Origin: Epiperipatus broadwayi
Taxonomy: Eukaryota > Onychophora > Udeonychophora > Euonychophora > Peripatidae
Length of the DNA: 64,000 bases
Reading direction: 5' to 3'
Assembly: GCA_028023455.1 (NCBI GenBank)
Contig: JAQFVV010006273.1
Coordinates: 4,042,142-4,106,141, forward strand
Shown here in pieces: positions 50,050 to 61,326 of this stretch (position 1 is the first letter of the stretch; each line of letters opens with the position of its first letter). A program made the position numbers and the translations under genes. The notes beneath the pieces were generated by a model that saw nothing but the letters and a program-made list of their open reading frames with translations, had not been told where the DNA came from and did no database searches.

Positions 50050-50590
50050 TGAATTGGAAAAAGTTACCTATGTATACATATTCTGATCACATGATTAATT
50101 CAGATGGTAACATAATAGATGAGAAGAACCATAGAATTAAACTTAGATGGATTGCTATTGGTGGGCATAATTTAATATTAAAAAAAAAATGCATTTAAAA
50201 AGAAAGGTTTTTAATGGACATGTTTTATTAGCTTTTATATATGAATCTGGGATTTGGACATTAAAAAAAAGTCATAGAGATTTCATGTCATACAAAAATG
50301 TATGGAGAAAAAGAATCAAAAGTGAAATATGAAAAATAAAACAAGTATCATTGATGTAATTAAAAAAAGTGAAGAGATTAAAATGTAGCTAGGCTGGACA
50401 TGTTGCTTGAAGAAATGATTATAGATTAACAATTAGAATCTTAAATTAAATCCCAAGATATTACAAAAGACTGATAAAATAAAGGTGTTTGTTGGTATAA
50501 TGTAAAGAAGAAAGGATCAGTGAAGTTGAATTAAATTTGAAAATAGTTTTGCCCTGCAATGGAGTAAGAATAGTTGAAATGATGATGATG
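50050..50590 (+). mobile_element. RTE-like LINE 3' end with (ATG)n tail
   Basis: The plus strand reads HMINSDGNIIDEKNHRIKLR, KRKVFNGHVLLAFIYESGIW, TLKKSHRDFMS, and, after frameshifts, LKCSWAGHVA, in the order of the RTE post-RT domain ('YLGxMIxxDGxIIDExxxRI ... SETWTL ... LKWxWAGHVAR'). It ends in ATGATGATGATG (50578-50590), the short trinucleotide tail typical of RTE elements. 5'-truncated, with several stops. Confidence 0.75.
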
Positions 50591-50970
50591 TTGGACTATT
50601 TCCATCTTCTAGATTAATTGTTAAATGTTTTTAGAAAAATTCAAGTTTTATTTAAATTTTTCAAATATTTTTTACTAATAGTAATAACAAACAGTAACTA
50701 TAAAATATTTTGTTTAAAATCTTATTATCCTAATCTATTTTTAGATATTGTTGACTTAAGAAGTGAAAATACCAGCATAAAAATCAAATCAAAGGAGTTT
50801 TAGATTTTTGAATATAAATATTATCAAAATAATGTTGTAAACAATTAGACTATTCATTCAAGAGCTACCTGAATATTACTCAAAAATATTGTCACGTCTC
50901 TTAATCTATGTATTATTATTAATATTTGAATGTATTTGGAAAACCATAAAGCAAATTTGATTTCTATTTA

Positions 50971-51014
50971 ATAATAATAATAATAATAATAATAATTATT
51001 ATTATTATTATTAT
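50971..51014. repeat. (TAA)n/(TTA)n mirror microsatellite
   Basis: About 7 AAT units change directly into about 6 ATT units, forming a self-complementary hairpin. Confidence 0.9.
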
Positions 51015-51589
51015 AGATTAAATTTTCAGTTTTATATAATGCTTGAAACTGAAAATTATTTTATTAATATTGATTTAGAAGGATTAAATTTAAATATTTG
51101 TAAATTTAATTATGAAAATCAATCATTAATCTCTCAGATGAATATTTGAGAAATTCAAAATGGTCATACATTCCATAAGTTATGTAATACTTATGAAGGT
51201 TCATTTACATTCATTTAACACATGAATTATTGTATTTAATGACGATAAGCACATATTATGGAAGGACTTTCAAGGATTGTGACCATTTAAAAATGAAAAC
51301 AGACAATGAGTAATGATTGAACCCATTATAGTTTGTTAAAGAAAATAAAATGTATATATAGAAATTTTGATGACATAAACATTGATGAAGGAACTAAATA
51401 TAGAAAAATTAAATTAAACATGTATACACTTGTTTGATGAAATTTAATCTTTGGTTACTTGATCTAGAATAGAAAGTAGACCAAATGGTTAATATGATAA
51501 GGTAATAAAATACCAACATAATCTATAAATTTATAAAGTATAGATATACAATTATAGATGTATATGTATATAAGTATGTATAAGAAGAA

Positions 51590-51970
51590 TACTTACTAGT
51601 CTTGGAGAAATATTCTCACCCCTCCGCCTACATTTTCATCAAATTATACTTATATTATTTTAAAAAATATAAACCTATAATTTATGAACCCAAAATAGAT
51701 GGAGAAAATGACATTTTACAAGCTCATAACAACTTGTTAAAATGGCAGGTAATAGAAATCAGATTTAAAAAAATGTATTTATGAATTTAAAGTTAAAGAT
51801 AAAGTATTGATAAAGACTTTCCACCCTAGTAAACCATTAGAGAATAAATATCACAAATTCTACAACACATACAAAGGACCTTATACTATCATTAAAAAGG
51901 CAGGTCCAAATGCATTTTGGATTAACCAAGAAGGAGAGATAATTCACGAATTTTAAAACCTTATTTTGGC
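51590..51970 (+). mobile_element. Ty3/gypsy-like integrase C-terminus (GPY/F module)
   Basis: The first frame (51602-51781) reads ...ENDILQAHNNLLKWQVIEIR; after a frameshift the second (about 51783-51956) reads EFKVKDKVLIKTFHPSKPLE, NKYHKFYNTYKGPYTIIKKA and GPNAFWINQEGEIIHEF-stop. 'FKVGDKVLI...KFxxxYxGPYxIxxxxGPNxFWI' is the C-terminal GPY/F domain that follows the catalytic core in gypsy-type integrases. No LTR, protease or RT is seen nearby, so this is an isolated fragment. Confidence 0.7.
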
Positions 51971-54173
51971 TGTTTGTAATGTTATATAAAGAAATAAGGT
52001 GAACATCAATATAAGTTTATGGGAAATGTAAACCATACAGTTGTATAAAAATAATAATAATAGTGATCAATGTAAAGAGAAATATAGTTAAGAACATTAG
52101 TTTTGATGAGGGTATTCTTTAATGCCTTGAAATAAGTAAAAACAATAGAGTCAATTCATATTAATAAATGGATACTCTAGTATTTATTTAGTCCTTTTCA
52201 AATCCATAAGTCTTAAAGAAGCAGGAATAAGGCTAGTAAATATATTTGTGTTGTCCAAGAAGGAAACACATTATTTTATTTATTTATTTTTTTTAAAAAG
52301 TTTAACCATCAAAGTCCTTAATTTTTGATCATTATCAAAAGAATACTATAGCCTAAATATTAGGAAGATATAACAGTTAAAACAATATTCAACCCTTCAT
52401 AAAATGCAAGTATAAATGTAATTAAATTATAAGATCATACTAAAATATTTGTAAGTATTTAAAATTTTAACTTAAATTAAAATTTTGAAATTTCCAAAGG
52501 GAAGGGGAAATATAATAGTAACTTATAATTATTATTATTGGTCTAACGTGCTTTTATCTCATGAAATTATTTATAAATATAAATAATATTTGACTATTTT
52601 ATTATGTATACATATATAAACTATTTATATATACATGTGAATTTTAAATAATACATACCTTAAGCTTTTGAGTAAAATTACAGATTTAAGGTAGAATAAT
52701 AAATAATTTTATATATATTTTATTATTAAATCTTAAGGTTTATTGAACAATTAATATTTGAATAAAGCATGAACTTGTAATAATACACGAGCAGATTGAT
52801 TCATTCTCATTATTAAGGAGAAGAAAAGAAAATCATTTCTCTTTAAATAACTTTTTCTTTTATCAATACTACTGTTCAACTATTGGAATTTAAATATTAA
52901 CTTTTCCAAATTAAGATAATCTGTGTATTAAAAGTCTGCAAGGAAAATATTTTAATTTTCTATTAAATCTTAAAGGAATAGCAATATATAAAAAAAGAAC
53001 GTCTGTTTAAGTTTTTTGGAAACTACATTGTTTTAACACTTCCGTTATTCTTCGGATATATATATAAATTTAAGATAATTATATATATAGGATAAAACAA
53101 TGTGCTTTGAGTAGAACAGCTTTGTATCGTAAAGGATTGGAAACCAACCTTGCATGCTATTTTAAAATATTTTGAAATATTGGTATATAGAACGTCTAAT
53201 GATAATAGAAAAATGGAGAATAAGAACATCTACATTCAAAGAATATTTACTTTATTTCATATCAATCAAATCATTGGATATTATTAACAGTTTATCAATT
53301 AAGGATAAATAAAATCATCATTATACCAATGGATTAATAATATACTTCGTAAAAGATCTTCATTAGGATGATGAACTATAAACTTCAATATCTACTCTCA
53401 ACTCTGGAAAATAAGTTTTCTTTATTATATATATATATATATTATAATAATGCTTATATTATTTTAATGTGTTTATTATTATTATTATTATCTTTATTTC
53501 AAATTTGGCATCACATCATTATATCTTAATAGGAAAATTATATTTAATATTAAATATAATTAATTGAAAGCTTGACATAATTCATCAAATTAGATGAAGG
53601 ATATAAAGAATAGTTATTATTTAATAGATATTTTAAACAGGATTATATTGTATTTACTACATAATATTGTAAATGTTCAATGTATTTTATTTATCAAAAA
53701 TACATATAATATATAAGTTATACAATTGTAAATAGTACTTATATATTAGTAATTATGAAACATATAAATAAGAATGGTAAATAAATTAATAAGTTACATA
53801 AATTATTAATTTTGAATCAAGATATTGTTTTTATATATCTGTTAATTTAAACTATTTTCTTTAATTTTTGAAAGTTTATTATAGTATTGAATTTTATCAT
53901 AGGGTATTAAATAAGAATATTATTTATTAATATTTTTAAAATGGTAAAATTCATCCGTATTTATTTATTAATATTTTATTATCTATTATATTATATTTTT
54001 TATTGTTTATTAAATATTGATTTATTAACTTGATCTCTTTGTCTAATCATTATTAAATTATATTATATATATGCTAGTATTATAAATATCATATGAATAT
54101 TAATTATTAGTTAATGCTTATATAAAGGCATATTAAATAATAACTTGTTTTGAATTATCCCTGAAGAGAGCTA

Positions 54174-54290
54174 ATTGCAAATTCTCCATGAGTTTAAATA
54201 TCGTGGTATAATGGTGACTGAAAGAGGGATGAAAGATGGATGAACTAGTCTAAATTATATTAAAACTTATTTAAAGATTATTGAGTTAGC
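54174..54290 (+). mobile_element. Small LINE fragment
   Basis: LLQILHEFKYRGIMVTERGM then KDGWTSLNYI resembles the LINE post-YADD block 'xEFKYLGxxVxxxGxxxxEI'. Too short to assign to a clade. Confidence 0.35.
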
Positions 54291-54403
54291 ATAATAAAGA
54301 TAGATATAATCATGGACTTAGTATTTCATCGATTCATTTCTAGCATTCTACCTGAAGACCCAAAGTCCGATTGTAGTGAAATGCATATCCTCTTTCTAGG
54401 GAA

Positions 54404-54595
54404 TTTAATCATCCCCTTATATTTAACAAGACCAACTTAGATTTTAAATATAATCCATTTTGTTATATTTGGCAAACCTAACTATGAAGCATTAAATATA
54501 ATCGATTCTATTATATTTGGTATATCAACTGGGATGATTAAATGCTGTTCCGTTATATTTGGTGCCTCAACTAAGGCTATCAAATAGGCTGTCCC

Positions 54596-54602
<7 letters not shown>
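54404..54602. repeat. Degenerate minisatellite, about 45-bp unit
   Basis: Four to five units share TTATATTTGG-(C/T)A---CAACT-(A/G)G-ATT/ATC followed by AAAT(A/G); units start near 54404, 54445, 54494, 54539 and 54582. It ends in a (TA)n run (54600-54627). Confidence 0.6.
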
Positions 54603-54626
<24 letters not shown>

Positions 54627-55879
54627 CGCTGATAATGTCAAGGGTTATAGTCAAGTAAAGATATCAGTGGAGCTGTGAGTAAGAATATTTACTTCTTATG
54701 TTATTTGTGGTAATAATTATCATATTATATGTTCCATACAAGTACATAAAAGTTGGACAATAATTCTATAGTTTTCAGGATTATCAACTTTATCAGGCTA
54801 CAAATTTGGACTGTTACAATATAGAATAGCACAATAAACAACACACATTTGATTCTTATGTTTTGTATAATGTGAAAACACTTCTTCCCTGAATGAAGGT
54901 AGAAAATTAAAAGGGCCATTCTTATTTTCATTTACTACATTAGTGTACAGAGTATATCCAATAACCCATGAGATTATATGTCTAATTTATTCACCCAGAC
55001 CTCCAAGTAAAAAAAACACAATTTATATTAATAAATTTATTTTAAAAAATCACACAAAAATAATACGATGAAGAAAATTTAAAATAATGGATTGAATAGC
55101 AGTGATCTGTATTATCAATCCATATATTACTTTTGGTATATTAAAATTATAGTAATTCATATTAGAAAAACAGGTAACTAAATTGATTTTTATTATGAAA
55201 AAGTTATTTTCTAAAAGTGCTTAACCTTTATCTTAGCATGCTGGAAGTAGACAGAAAACAAATGTAATTCTAATTAATATAAACAATATTTATCTTGCTC
55301 CGCAGAAATTGCAAATGAATCTTCCAATTATATTAATGTGATATATGAGTTTAGAAAATTCACAATATAATGATGAAAAGATGTTAAAATCTCTTGGTTT
55401 TCTATATAAACAGTAAATTTAGTAGATAGAATGATTATAAATTTCTAATTAATTTCCAAGTTAAAAAACTGCCATTTTGAGGTTTGAATAACCTCCTGAA
55501 TAACTGATAATATGTTATTACTAATTTAAACAAACAATCCCAATATATTTCTATACACTTCACAATGCAATCACAATACTTTTTTATATCAAAATTTGCA
55601 ACAATAGCTGACATACAATTGTCCAACTATTTACTTCAAAAGTTGTTATTTATTAAAATATATTTTCTAGTTAGGAAGAGTTTTAATTTGCTACACTTTT
55701 AATTGCTGGGATTTTAAGCTTTCTACCACAAATTTAAATGAAAAAAACAAAACAAAAACTAAATTAAGTGATACTACATGCTGATAGCTTGCCAATGCAT
55801 GCTAGATCCTTAATAAAGTTTATTCCAATAACTCACTGTTATAAACTTTGTATATTCCTTTTACACAATTAATATGAAA

Positions 55880-55946
55880 AGCCATATAGTGTAGTCATTT
55901 GAACATTTATCTGTTGTGCTCATGTTTATGATTTGAATTAGGGTGA
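55880..55946 (+). mobile_element. Possible tRNA-like SINE head, heavily decayed
   Basis: AGCCATATAGTGTAGTCATT resembles the D-arm region TATAGTGTAGTGGTTA of several tRNAs, followed by ATCTG...CATG and a B-box-like ATTTGAATTAGG. No tail or target-site duplication is visible. Confidence 0.3.
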
Positions 55947-56270
55947 ATATAATGTGCAAGTACTTTTATGCCATAAGTTTTAAATTTTTTTAGATGTATT
56001 ATGGCCCAACCTATATAGCCATCCATTATCGGCTCATTAGTAAGTATCTAGCTATTTCTTAGCTGGAGGACTAAAATCTCAAATGAATATGAATTGATTA
56101 AATGTGTTAATGCACTAAATAAATAGTTGCAATATGATATTTCCTTCATAAATGGAAGTGGAGATCTCATATTTCTCTGAATATTGGGCTCATGTTTAAA
56201 TTTATACATCATTACTAAGCATAATAGTAGATATAAGAAACAAATAAGTGATTTAATAATAATATCTTAC

Positions 56271-56355
56271 CAGATAAGCTTTTTATAAAAAAGCTTTCCC
56301 AGCTAGTCATTTTTATAAGTTTGATATTTTTTAGAACATCACTAGTCAAATTAAT
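56271..56355 (-). CDS. ABCC5-like: ABCC transporter exon: intracellular loop of TMD1
   Basis: The exon has 28 codons plus one base: INLTSDVLKNIKLIKMTSWE then SFFIKSLS. It matches the strongly conserved ABCC loop 'MNEVLxxIKxIKMYAWExxF', which links the membrane domain to the nucleotide-binding domain. The acceptor is TTTTTGTATTTTGCAG and the donor GTAAGATATT. The overhanging G joins AT of the exon at 48588-48736 to encode Asp (SLS-D-LRKSE). Confidence 0.9.
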
Positions 56356-56480
56356 CTGCAAAATACAAAAATTAAAAAAAAAAAGAAATAAATTTATGCT
56401 GCCATAAAATATTAATATCCCCTCAAAAATCATACCTAATATTTAAAGACATAAATTATTTTATAAACTCAAATACTTAC

Positions 56481-56543
56481 TCTTTTATCACTGAAGTAAA
56501 AATTTTTTATGCTTAAATAAATAACAATTTTCCCAATCAGCAT
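56481..56543 (-). CDS. ABCC5-like: ABCC transporter exon: membrane helix before the coupling loop
   Basis: The exon has 21 codons (phases 0/0): MLIGKIVIYLSIKNFYFSDK then R. It joins the next exon as FYFSDKR-INLTSDVLKNIK, which has the same length and character as the ABCC segment ending 'AATDERVQKMNEVLTYIK'. The donor is a consensus GTAAGTATTTG; the acceptor is TATTAAATTTTCAG. Only a 125-bp intron separates it from the next exon, very short beside the others. About ten residues expected in this helix are not found between this exon and the probable upstream one. Confidence 0.78.
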
Positions 56544-57151
56544 CTGAAAATTTAATATATATTTTAAAACCAATTATATAATTTAATATACTAAAGAGGA
56601 AAAAGTTTAAAGATTATGAAATATGTATTTAAGCATTTATATCAATTGATTTCACAATCAGATGGTAGAGGGCATTTAAATGGTTGCATTTATACTAACA
56701 TACATTAATACATATAGATATATGATAATATTTATCTTAAAAATAATGAGACTAATTTGGTTCAGGGTGATGTACCATAGTCAAACCTTTTAAGATAAAA
56801 AAATTGGTAAAGTTTTGTTATATATAAAAGTAAAAATATTAGTCAATTGATAATAAAAATAAAAGACTGAGATAAAGAAGCAATACATATCAAGGTTGAA
56901 CAAGTCTAAAGAAGAACAAAATGAGATGAAAAAAGTCAAATATATATATATAATTTACAAAAAGATTTTTTGGCAAAAATAAGTAATTTGGTAATGATAA
57001 GTTATGGGTCACAAAGAAAGTGAAAAAATATAATACTCTTATTTGTAGAAAAAAGTAATTTGATATTTGCACAAAGGTTGATTTTATATAAAATAAGTAG
57101 TGATACAAAAAACTACTTGGTGAAACTAAAATGTATCTAATAGCAGCTTAC

Positions 57152-57218
57152 ATTGAAAAACTGAGAATTTAAAACATTTAAGAAAAAGCAAAGTAATGGG
57201 ATGATGGAAAATGCAGGA
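57152..57218 (-). CDS. Probable ABCC transporter exon: hydrophobic TMD1 helix
   Basis: The candidate exon has one base plus 22 codons: PAFSIIPLLCFFLNVLNSQF then FN. It is strongly hydrophobic and aligns by position with the ABCC helix 'GPVVAILGMIYNVIILGPTGFLG'. The acceptor is CCAAATATAG and the donor GTAAGCTGC. It enters phase 2, as required by the tentative exon at 61271-61326, and leaves phase 0, as required by 56481-56543. Joined directly to 56481-56543 the helix would be about ten residues short, so a microexon in 56544-57151 or a different border is possible. Confidence 0.5.
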
Positions 57219-57675
57219 CTATATTTGGAATAAAAAACAGTTATTTAAAACACAAAAATAATAGAAAGTGTTAAGCTCTAATTTATATTTTATTGAATAT
57301 GTATATATTGCACTTATATACATGGTCACACAATCCTTAGAGTGAAATGGCTCTTTAGTTCATTTAGTATAAAATAAAAAAAAAAGGTCATTATATGAAG
57401 AGAATCTGTGAAAAATAAAATAAAATTATGGCCTACACTCTATTTACTTCAGTTTTTAAGAAAAAATAAGGGATAATCATTTAAATGATTTCTATTTTAT
57501 ATTAATTATAAATATGCGACTTTTTTTTTTTCCGCATTAAATAGTGAAGCTATAATTATATGAATAATGTATAATAGGTCTGTTTAGTGCTTTCGAGATT
57601 CAATGTTGAAATCTCATACTCATAGCTTTGTGAATGAAGACTGTTGTGATTATGCAAATGAGTTTGAATTTTTAA

Positions 57676-57858
57676 TTAGTTAGTCCATTGTTTGGAGAGA
57701 GCAAAGCATGCCTCTCTTCTATCAATGGCACTAATGTCATTTGCTATGTAAAAAGCTTCTTTAACTTTTCTTTTGGCATCATTCTTCTCTGTACAAATTA
57801 TTTGGGCAAAACTGGGTTCGAATACATGATACATACCCTTGTAATCTGCCGTTGCCAA
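57676..57858 (-). pseudogene. Penelope-like C-terminal remnant, left arm
   Basis: The minus-strand frame reads MATADYKGMYHVFEPSFAQI then ICTEKNDAKRKVKEAFYIAN and INxRREACFALSKQW-type residues to the stop. Same block as the right arm with a few substitutions (Asp for Asn before the RRE). It is the terminal block of a PLE GIY-YIG protein; the catalytic motif is absent. Confidence 0.5.
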
Positions 57859-58075
57859 TCGAGTTCATTCATTTATGTAATAAATTGTTTTTCTCTTCAC
57901 AATAAAAAATTGTAATAAATTGTTTTTCTCTTCACAATAAAAAATTGTAATACATTATTCATATAATTATAGCTTCACTATTTAATGCGAAAAAAAAAAA
58001 GGCGCATATTTATAATTACAATTTTTTTTTATTGTGAAGAGAAAAACAATTTATTACATAAGTGAATGAACTCGA

Positions 58076-58258
58076 TTGGCAATGGCAGATTACGAGGGTA
58101 AGTACCATGAATTCGAACCCAGTTCTGCCCAAACAATTTGTATAGAGAAGAATGATGCCAAAAGAAAAGTTAAAGAAGCTTTCTACATAGCAAATGACAT
58201 TAGTGCCATTAATAGAAGAGAGGCATGCTTTGCTCTCTCCAAACAATGGACTAACTAA
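58076..58258 (+). pseudogene. Penelope-like C-terminal remnant, right arm
   Basis: The frame reads MAMADYEGKYHEFEPSSAQT, ICIEKNDAKRKVKEAFYIAN, DISAINRREACFALSKQWTN, stop. The pattern E-N-x-x-KRKVKEAFYI...INR...LSxxW parallels the block at 39874-40026, so both palindromes come from related PLEs. It is open for 60 codons, perhaps because the copy is young rather than because it is used. Confidence 0.5.
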
Positions 58259-58609
58259 TTAAAACTTCAAACTCATTTGCATAATCACAACAGTCTTCAT
58301 CCACAAAGCTATGAGTATGAGATTCCAACATTGAATCTCGAAAGCGCTAAGCAGACCTATTATACATTATTCATATAATTATAACTTCACTATTTAATGC
58401 GAAAAAAAAAAGTCGCATATTTATAATTACAATTTTTTTATTGTGAAGAGAAAAACAATTTATTTTATATTAAGAAAATTAGAAGAGTAAATAGAGGATT
58501 AAAAAAAAGTTGTTTCTCTTGTTCTGATAAAATTCCACTCTATTTAAAGAATAAAATAAAAATGCTGTCGATTATATTACTATTAACAATCATACTTTGT
58601 TGATATCAA

Positions 58610-58751
58610 AGTAAAGTGTATAATTTTAATAAAGTTATTTTTTATAGTGCTAAAGAATAAACATTAGTAAAACAAATACAAGTAAAGTGTATAATTTTAA
58701 TAAAGTTATTTTTTATAGTGCTAAAGAATAAACATTAGTAAAACAAATACA
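58610..58751. repeat. 71-bp tandem duplication (2 identical copies)
   Basis: AGTAAAGTGTATAATTTTAA... repeats at 58610 and 58681 without visible differences. Confidence 0.92.
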
Positions 58752-58979
58752 TATATAATTATATTTCTTGATTATGAACATTTTTAATTAATTGAGAAAA
58801 TGCATAAAAGGGTATAAGAAAAACATGTTTTAATTAAAAATAATTTTAAAGAAACAGGTAATCTTGATAAAAACTACTATATCTAGAAAGTTAATAAGAA
58901 AGTTATAACACAGATTGAGAGATAAAAAAAAAAGCAAAGATTAAGATAGAGAAGAGTTCTTGCATTGTATTCTACACTA

Positions 58980-58994
58980 ACTCTCTCTCTCTCT

Positions 58995-59054
<60 letters not shown>

Positions 59055-59165
59055 GGAGAGAGGAAGAGAGAGGGAGTGAGGGAAAGAGAGAGAGAGGGAG
59101 AGAGAGAGAAGAGAGAGAGGGAGAGAGAGAGAGAGAGAGGGCGAGGGAGAGGTAGAGGGCGAAAG
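58980..59165. repeat. (CT)/(GA)n purine-pyrimidine microsatellite
   Basis: Short (CT)n switches to a long (GA)n with G-rich interruptions (GAGGGAGAG, GGGCGAGGG). The long open frames here on both strands are by-products of the repeat, not genes. Confidence 0.95.
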
Positions 59166-61140
59166 AGAGTGTCCAAAAGAATTTTCTACATAGAAAGTAG
59201 TTTGGGAAAAAAATTTCAGAGCAAAAATTATCTTTAACCTGAAAAGCAGTAAAAGTAAGATTAAAAGAACAAAATATTGCTATAAAAATCAATTCTCGAT
59301 TGTAATAGTTGCAGAAAGTTTAGATAAATTTTGAAAAAAAAAAAAATTTCAAAACTATGCTTTATGCATAATTAAAAATAAATGTCTAAACAACTCTCTT
59401 GTGTGTCTCTTGGATCTTTAATCAAAGCTATTTTTTAGGACCCTGAATGCTTTCTCTTTGACGTCATATACGAATTAAATAAATAAATAAAAAAAGCTAA
59501 GTTTTACTTTTCAAATCTCGGAAAATAATAAATTATAATTAATCCATTAAAAAGTAGACTCCAGAGCAAATAAATATCTGGAATAACTTATAAGAAATAA
59601 GCAGGAAAAAAAATCACAAAAGATTACAGGTAAAAGATTATTTAATGTATCAGTTGACACGTTTATTACTTGAAAAGAATTTTATGTGTAAAATTTCTAA
59701 AAAAGTTATATATTATAAAAAGACCTCAAAAATAATTTTATTATATATATATTGACACTACTTAAATTTTTCATATTTAGATGTTGTGTGTGCGTGTCAG
59801 CGCTATAATTTTCTTTTATATTTTATCGTAGAAAATATATTTTCAATATTTTTTTAGTGATATCTACAATGATTTTACACTATTTATTCTGTTAAAGTGA
59901 GTAACAAATGAAGGGAGCTGATTGTTTGTCTAAAAAGGGAGACATTGAAAAAAAAGTATTTTTTTTATACCCTCATCTAAGATTTTACATCAATATCATT
60001 CCTTTTTTTTTTGGTTTGTCTACTTAAAAAGGAACTATTGCAAAAAAAAATAAAAATAATATTTTGTCAGAAATCTTTTTCTTAAAATATATATGTTAAA
60101 TTTTAAGCATTTAATTTAATACAATAGGCTTTTTAATATTAATGTGTTAGTTTGGCAGTCTAGTATTGGTGTGTTAAATGCTTATTTAATTTTATAGGTA
60201 TATTAATAATATTGTATATTTATAATTTATGTATATTTACATCTTTGCGTATTTGCATATGTATGTTTATTATATTTTTATTCACTTCTTTAAATTATTT
60301 AACTCTTAGTAATTTCTTTGCTATTATCACTATTACCAAACACAATTAATTGTTGTGAGATTACAAGTAAATATTTATAACATGTCTATAAAATAATAGA
60401 AGAATAATGAGATGTCAAAATATCCATTATGCAATGAGTTTTTTTTCCAATTGAGTTTGAATCGAGAGTAATGTAAAGTAAAGATCTGGGAAGTTAAAGA
60501 AAGAGGAGCTACGGAGATGCCACTTCATTGGAAATGATTAATGTTGGTATTCTCATGGCTTGTCATGAATAATAAATTCAAGCTGATGTTTTTTAAACCC
60601 TTGCTTCTCTAGTATGACATGACATTAGTTATGTACATAGATCAACCATTTCACATGCTAAAAAAATATAATAACCTAAGATTGTCCTTGAGAAAAATTA
60701 TTTTAAATGGAAAAAAAAATTAAATAAAAAAAGATATTTTCTTTATGTGTAAACAAAGGCCATGTGACGTTTTACAGGTTATGTACTATCTGATCATTTT
60801 ATTCATCAATATATGTTTTTCAGAAAGGAGTTTTCTTTATTTGAAAGAAGATTCGTTTATTTCTCTTTGAGGTCTTAAGGAAACTGAGTAGGGCAAATTT
60901 CTGTTATCCATTCTATAACATTTCTGTGATTGCAGCTGTTTACCATACAATTATTATAGTATATGAATGTGGATGAGCTGCTTATCAACATGCATCACTT
61001 AGTAAGATGCTTTTTTTGGCTTTTTACCCCTGAGTTTAAAATCAAAAAACATCATGGTCTTGCTTTTTAATTGCTTGATAGTTCTTAATAAAAAATGAAT
61101 TTTTTGAGGGCAGAATAAATGTGTATATAAATGAACTTTT

Positions 61141-61160
61141 AAATATATATATATATATAT

Positions 61161-61210
<50 letters not shown>
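61141..61210. repeat. (TA)n microsatellite
   Basis: About 70 bp of TA with one interruption, 60 bp from the donor side of the tentative exon at 61271-61326. Confidence 0.95.
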
Positions 61211-61212
<2 letters not shown>

Positions 61213-61270
61213 CAATAATGACAGACAAAAGTAAATCATGGTCCTAATTCTCAGGAGATGATAAACTTAC

Positions 61271-61326
61271 CAGTCAAAGCAGCAGGTGATGGCAAAGGCA
61301 GCGAGTTCTAAGAATGTCATGATTTC
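61271..61326 (-). CDS. Tentative ABCC transporter exon in TMD1
   Basis: A very good donor (GACTG/GTAAGTTTAT) ends a short open segment reading EIMTFLELAAFAITCCFD plus two bases. The two bases join the first base of 57152-57218 to give Cys, producing FLELAAFAITCCFD-C-PAFS. This resembles ABCC 'QRMFEAAAVGSLLAGGPVV'. The acceptor proposed here (ATCAAAAG) has a poor pyrimidine tract, so the left border is uncertain. The segment is clearly richer in G+C than its surroundings. Confidence 0.4.

Larger units (their letters stand above)
48737..56270 (-). other. Intron, 7.5 kb
   Basis: Contains a 68-bp tandem duplication, an RTE 3' relic, a gypsy integrase C-terminus, a small LINE piece, a minisatellite and a weak tRNA-like segment. 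I see nothing supportable in 48737-49380, 51020-51590, 51960-54150 and 54630-55870. Confidence 0.72.
57519..58460. repeat. 940-bp Penelope-like palindrome with three copies of a terminal unit
   Basis: The left arm (about 57519-57912) and right arm (about 58020-58440) are reverse complements, each carrying a PLE C-terminal coding block and its 3' sequence. The terminal unit with GCATTAAATAGTGAAG (reverse: CTTCACTATTTAATGC, then a run of A and GCGCATATTTATAATTACAA) occurs three times. It is reversed at the left edge, in the centre (about 57950-58055) and at the right edge (about 58360-58460). The right half is therefore unit-PLE-unit in direct orientation, as in PLE 'pseudo-LTR' arrangements, and the left half is an inverted copy. 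A 35-bp tandem duplication lies at 57878-57947. Confidence 0.85.
57219..61270 (-). other. Intron (if both flanking exons are real), 4.05 kb
   Basis: Dominated by the 57.5-58.46 kb palindrome, a 71-bp tandem duplication and the GA microsatellite at 59 kb. The stretch 59180-61130 shows no coding or repeat feature I can support. Confidence 0.4.

Noticed and set aside
58883-59292. Long open frames on both strands (Ser/Leu-rich and Arg/Glu-rich)
   Set aside because: They are translations of the GA/CT microsatellite and have no flanking coding sequence.
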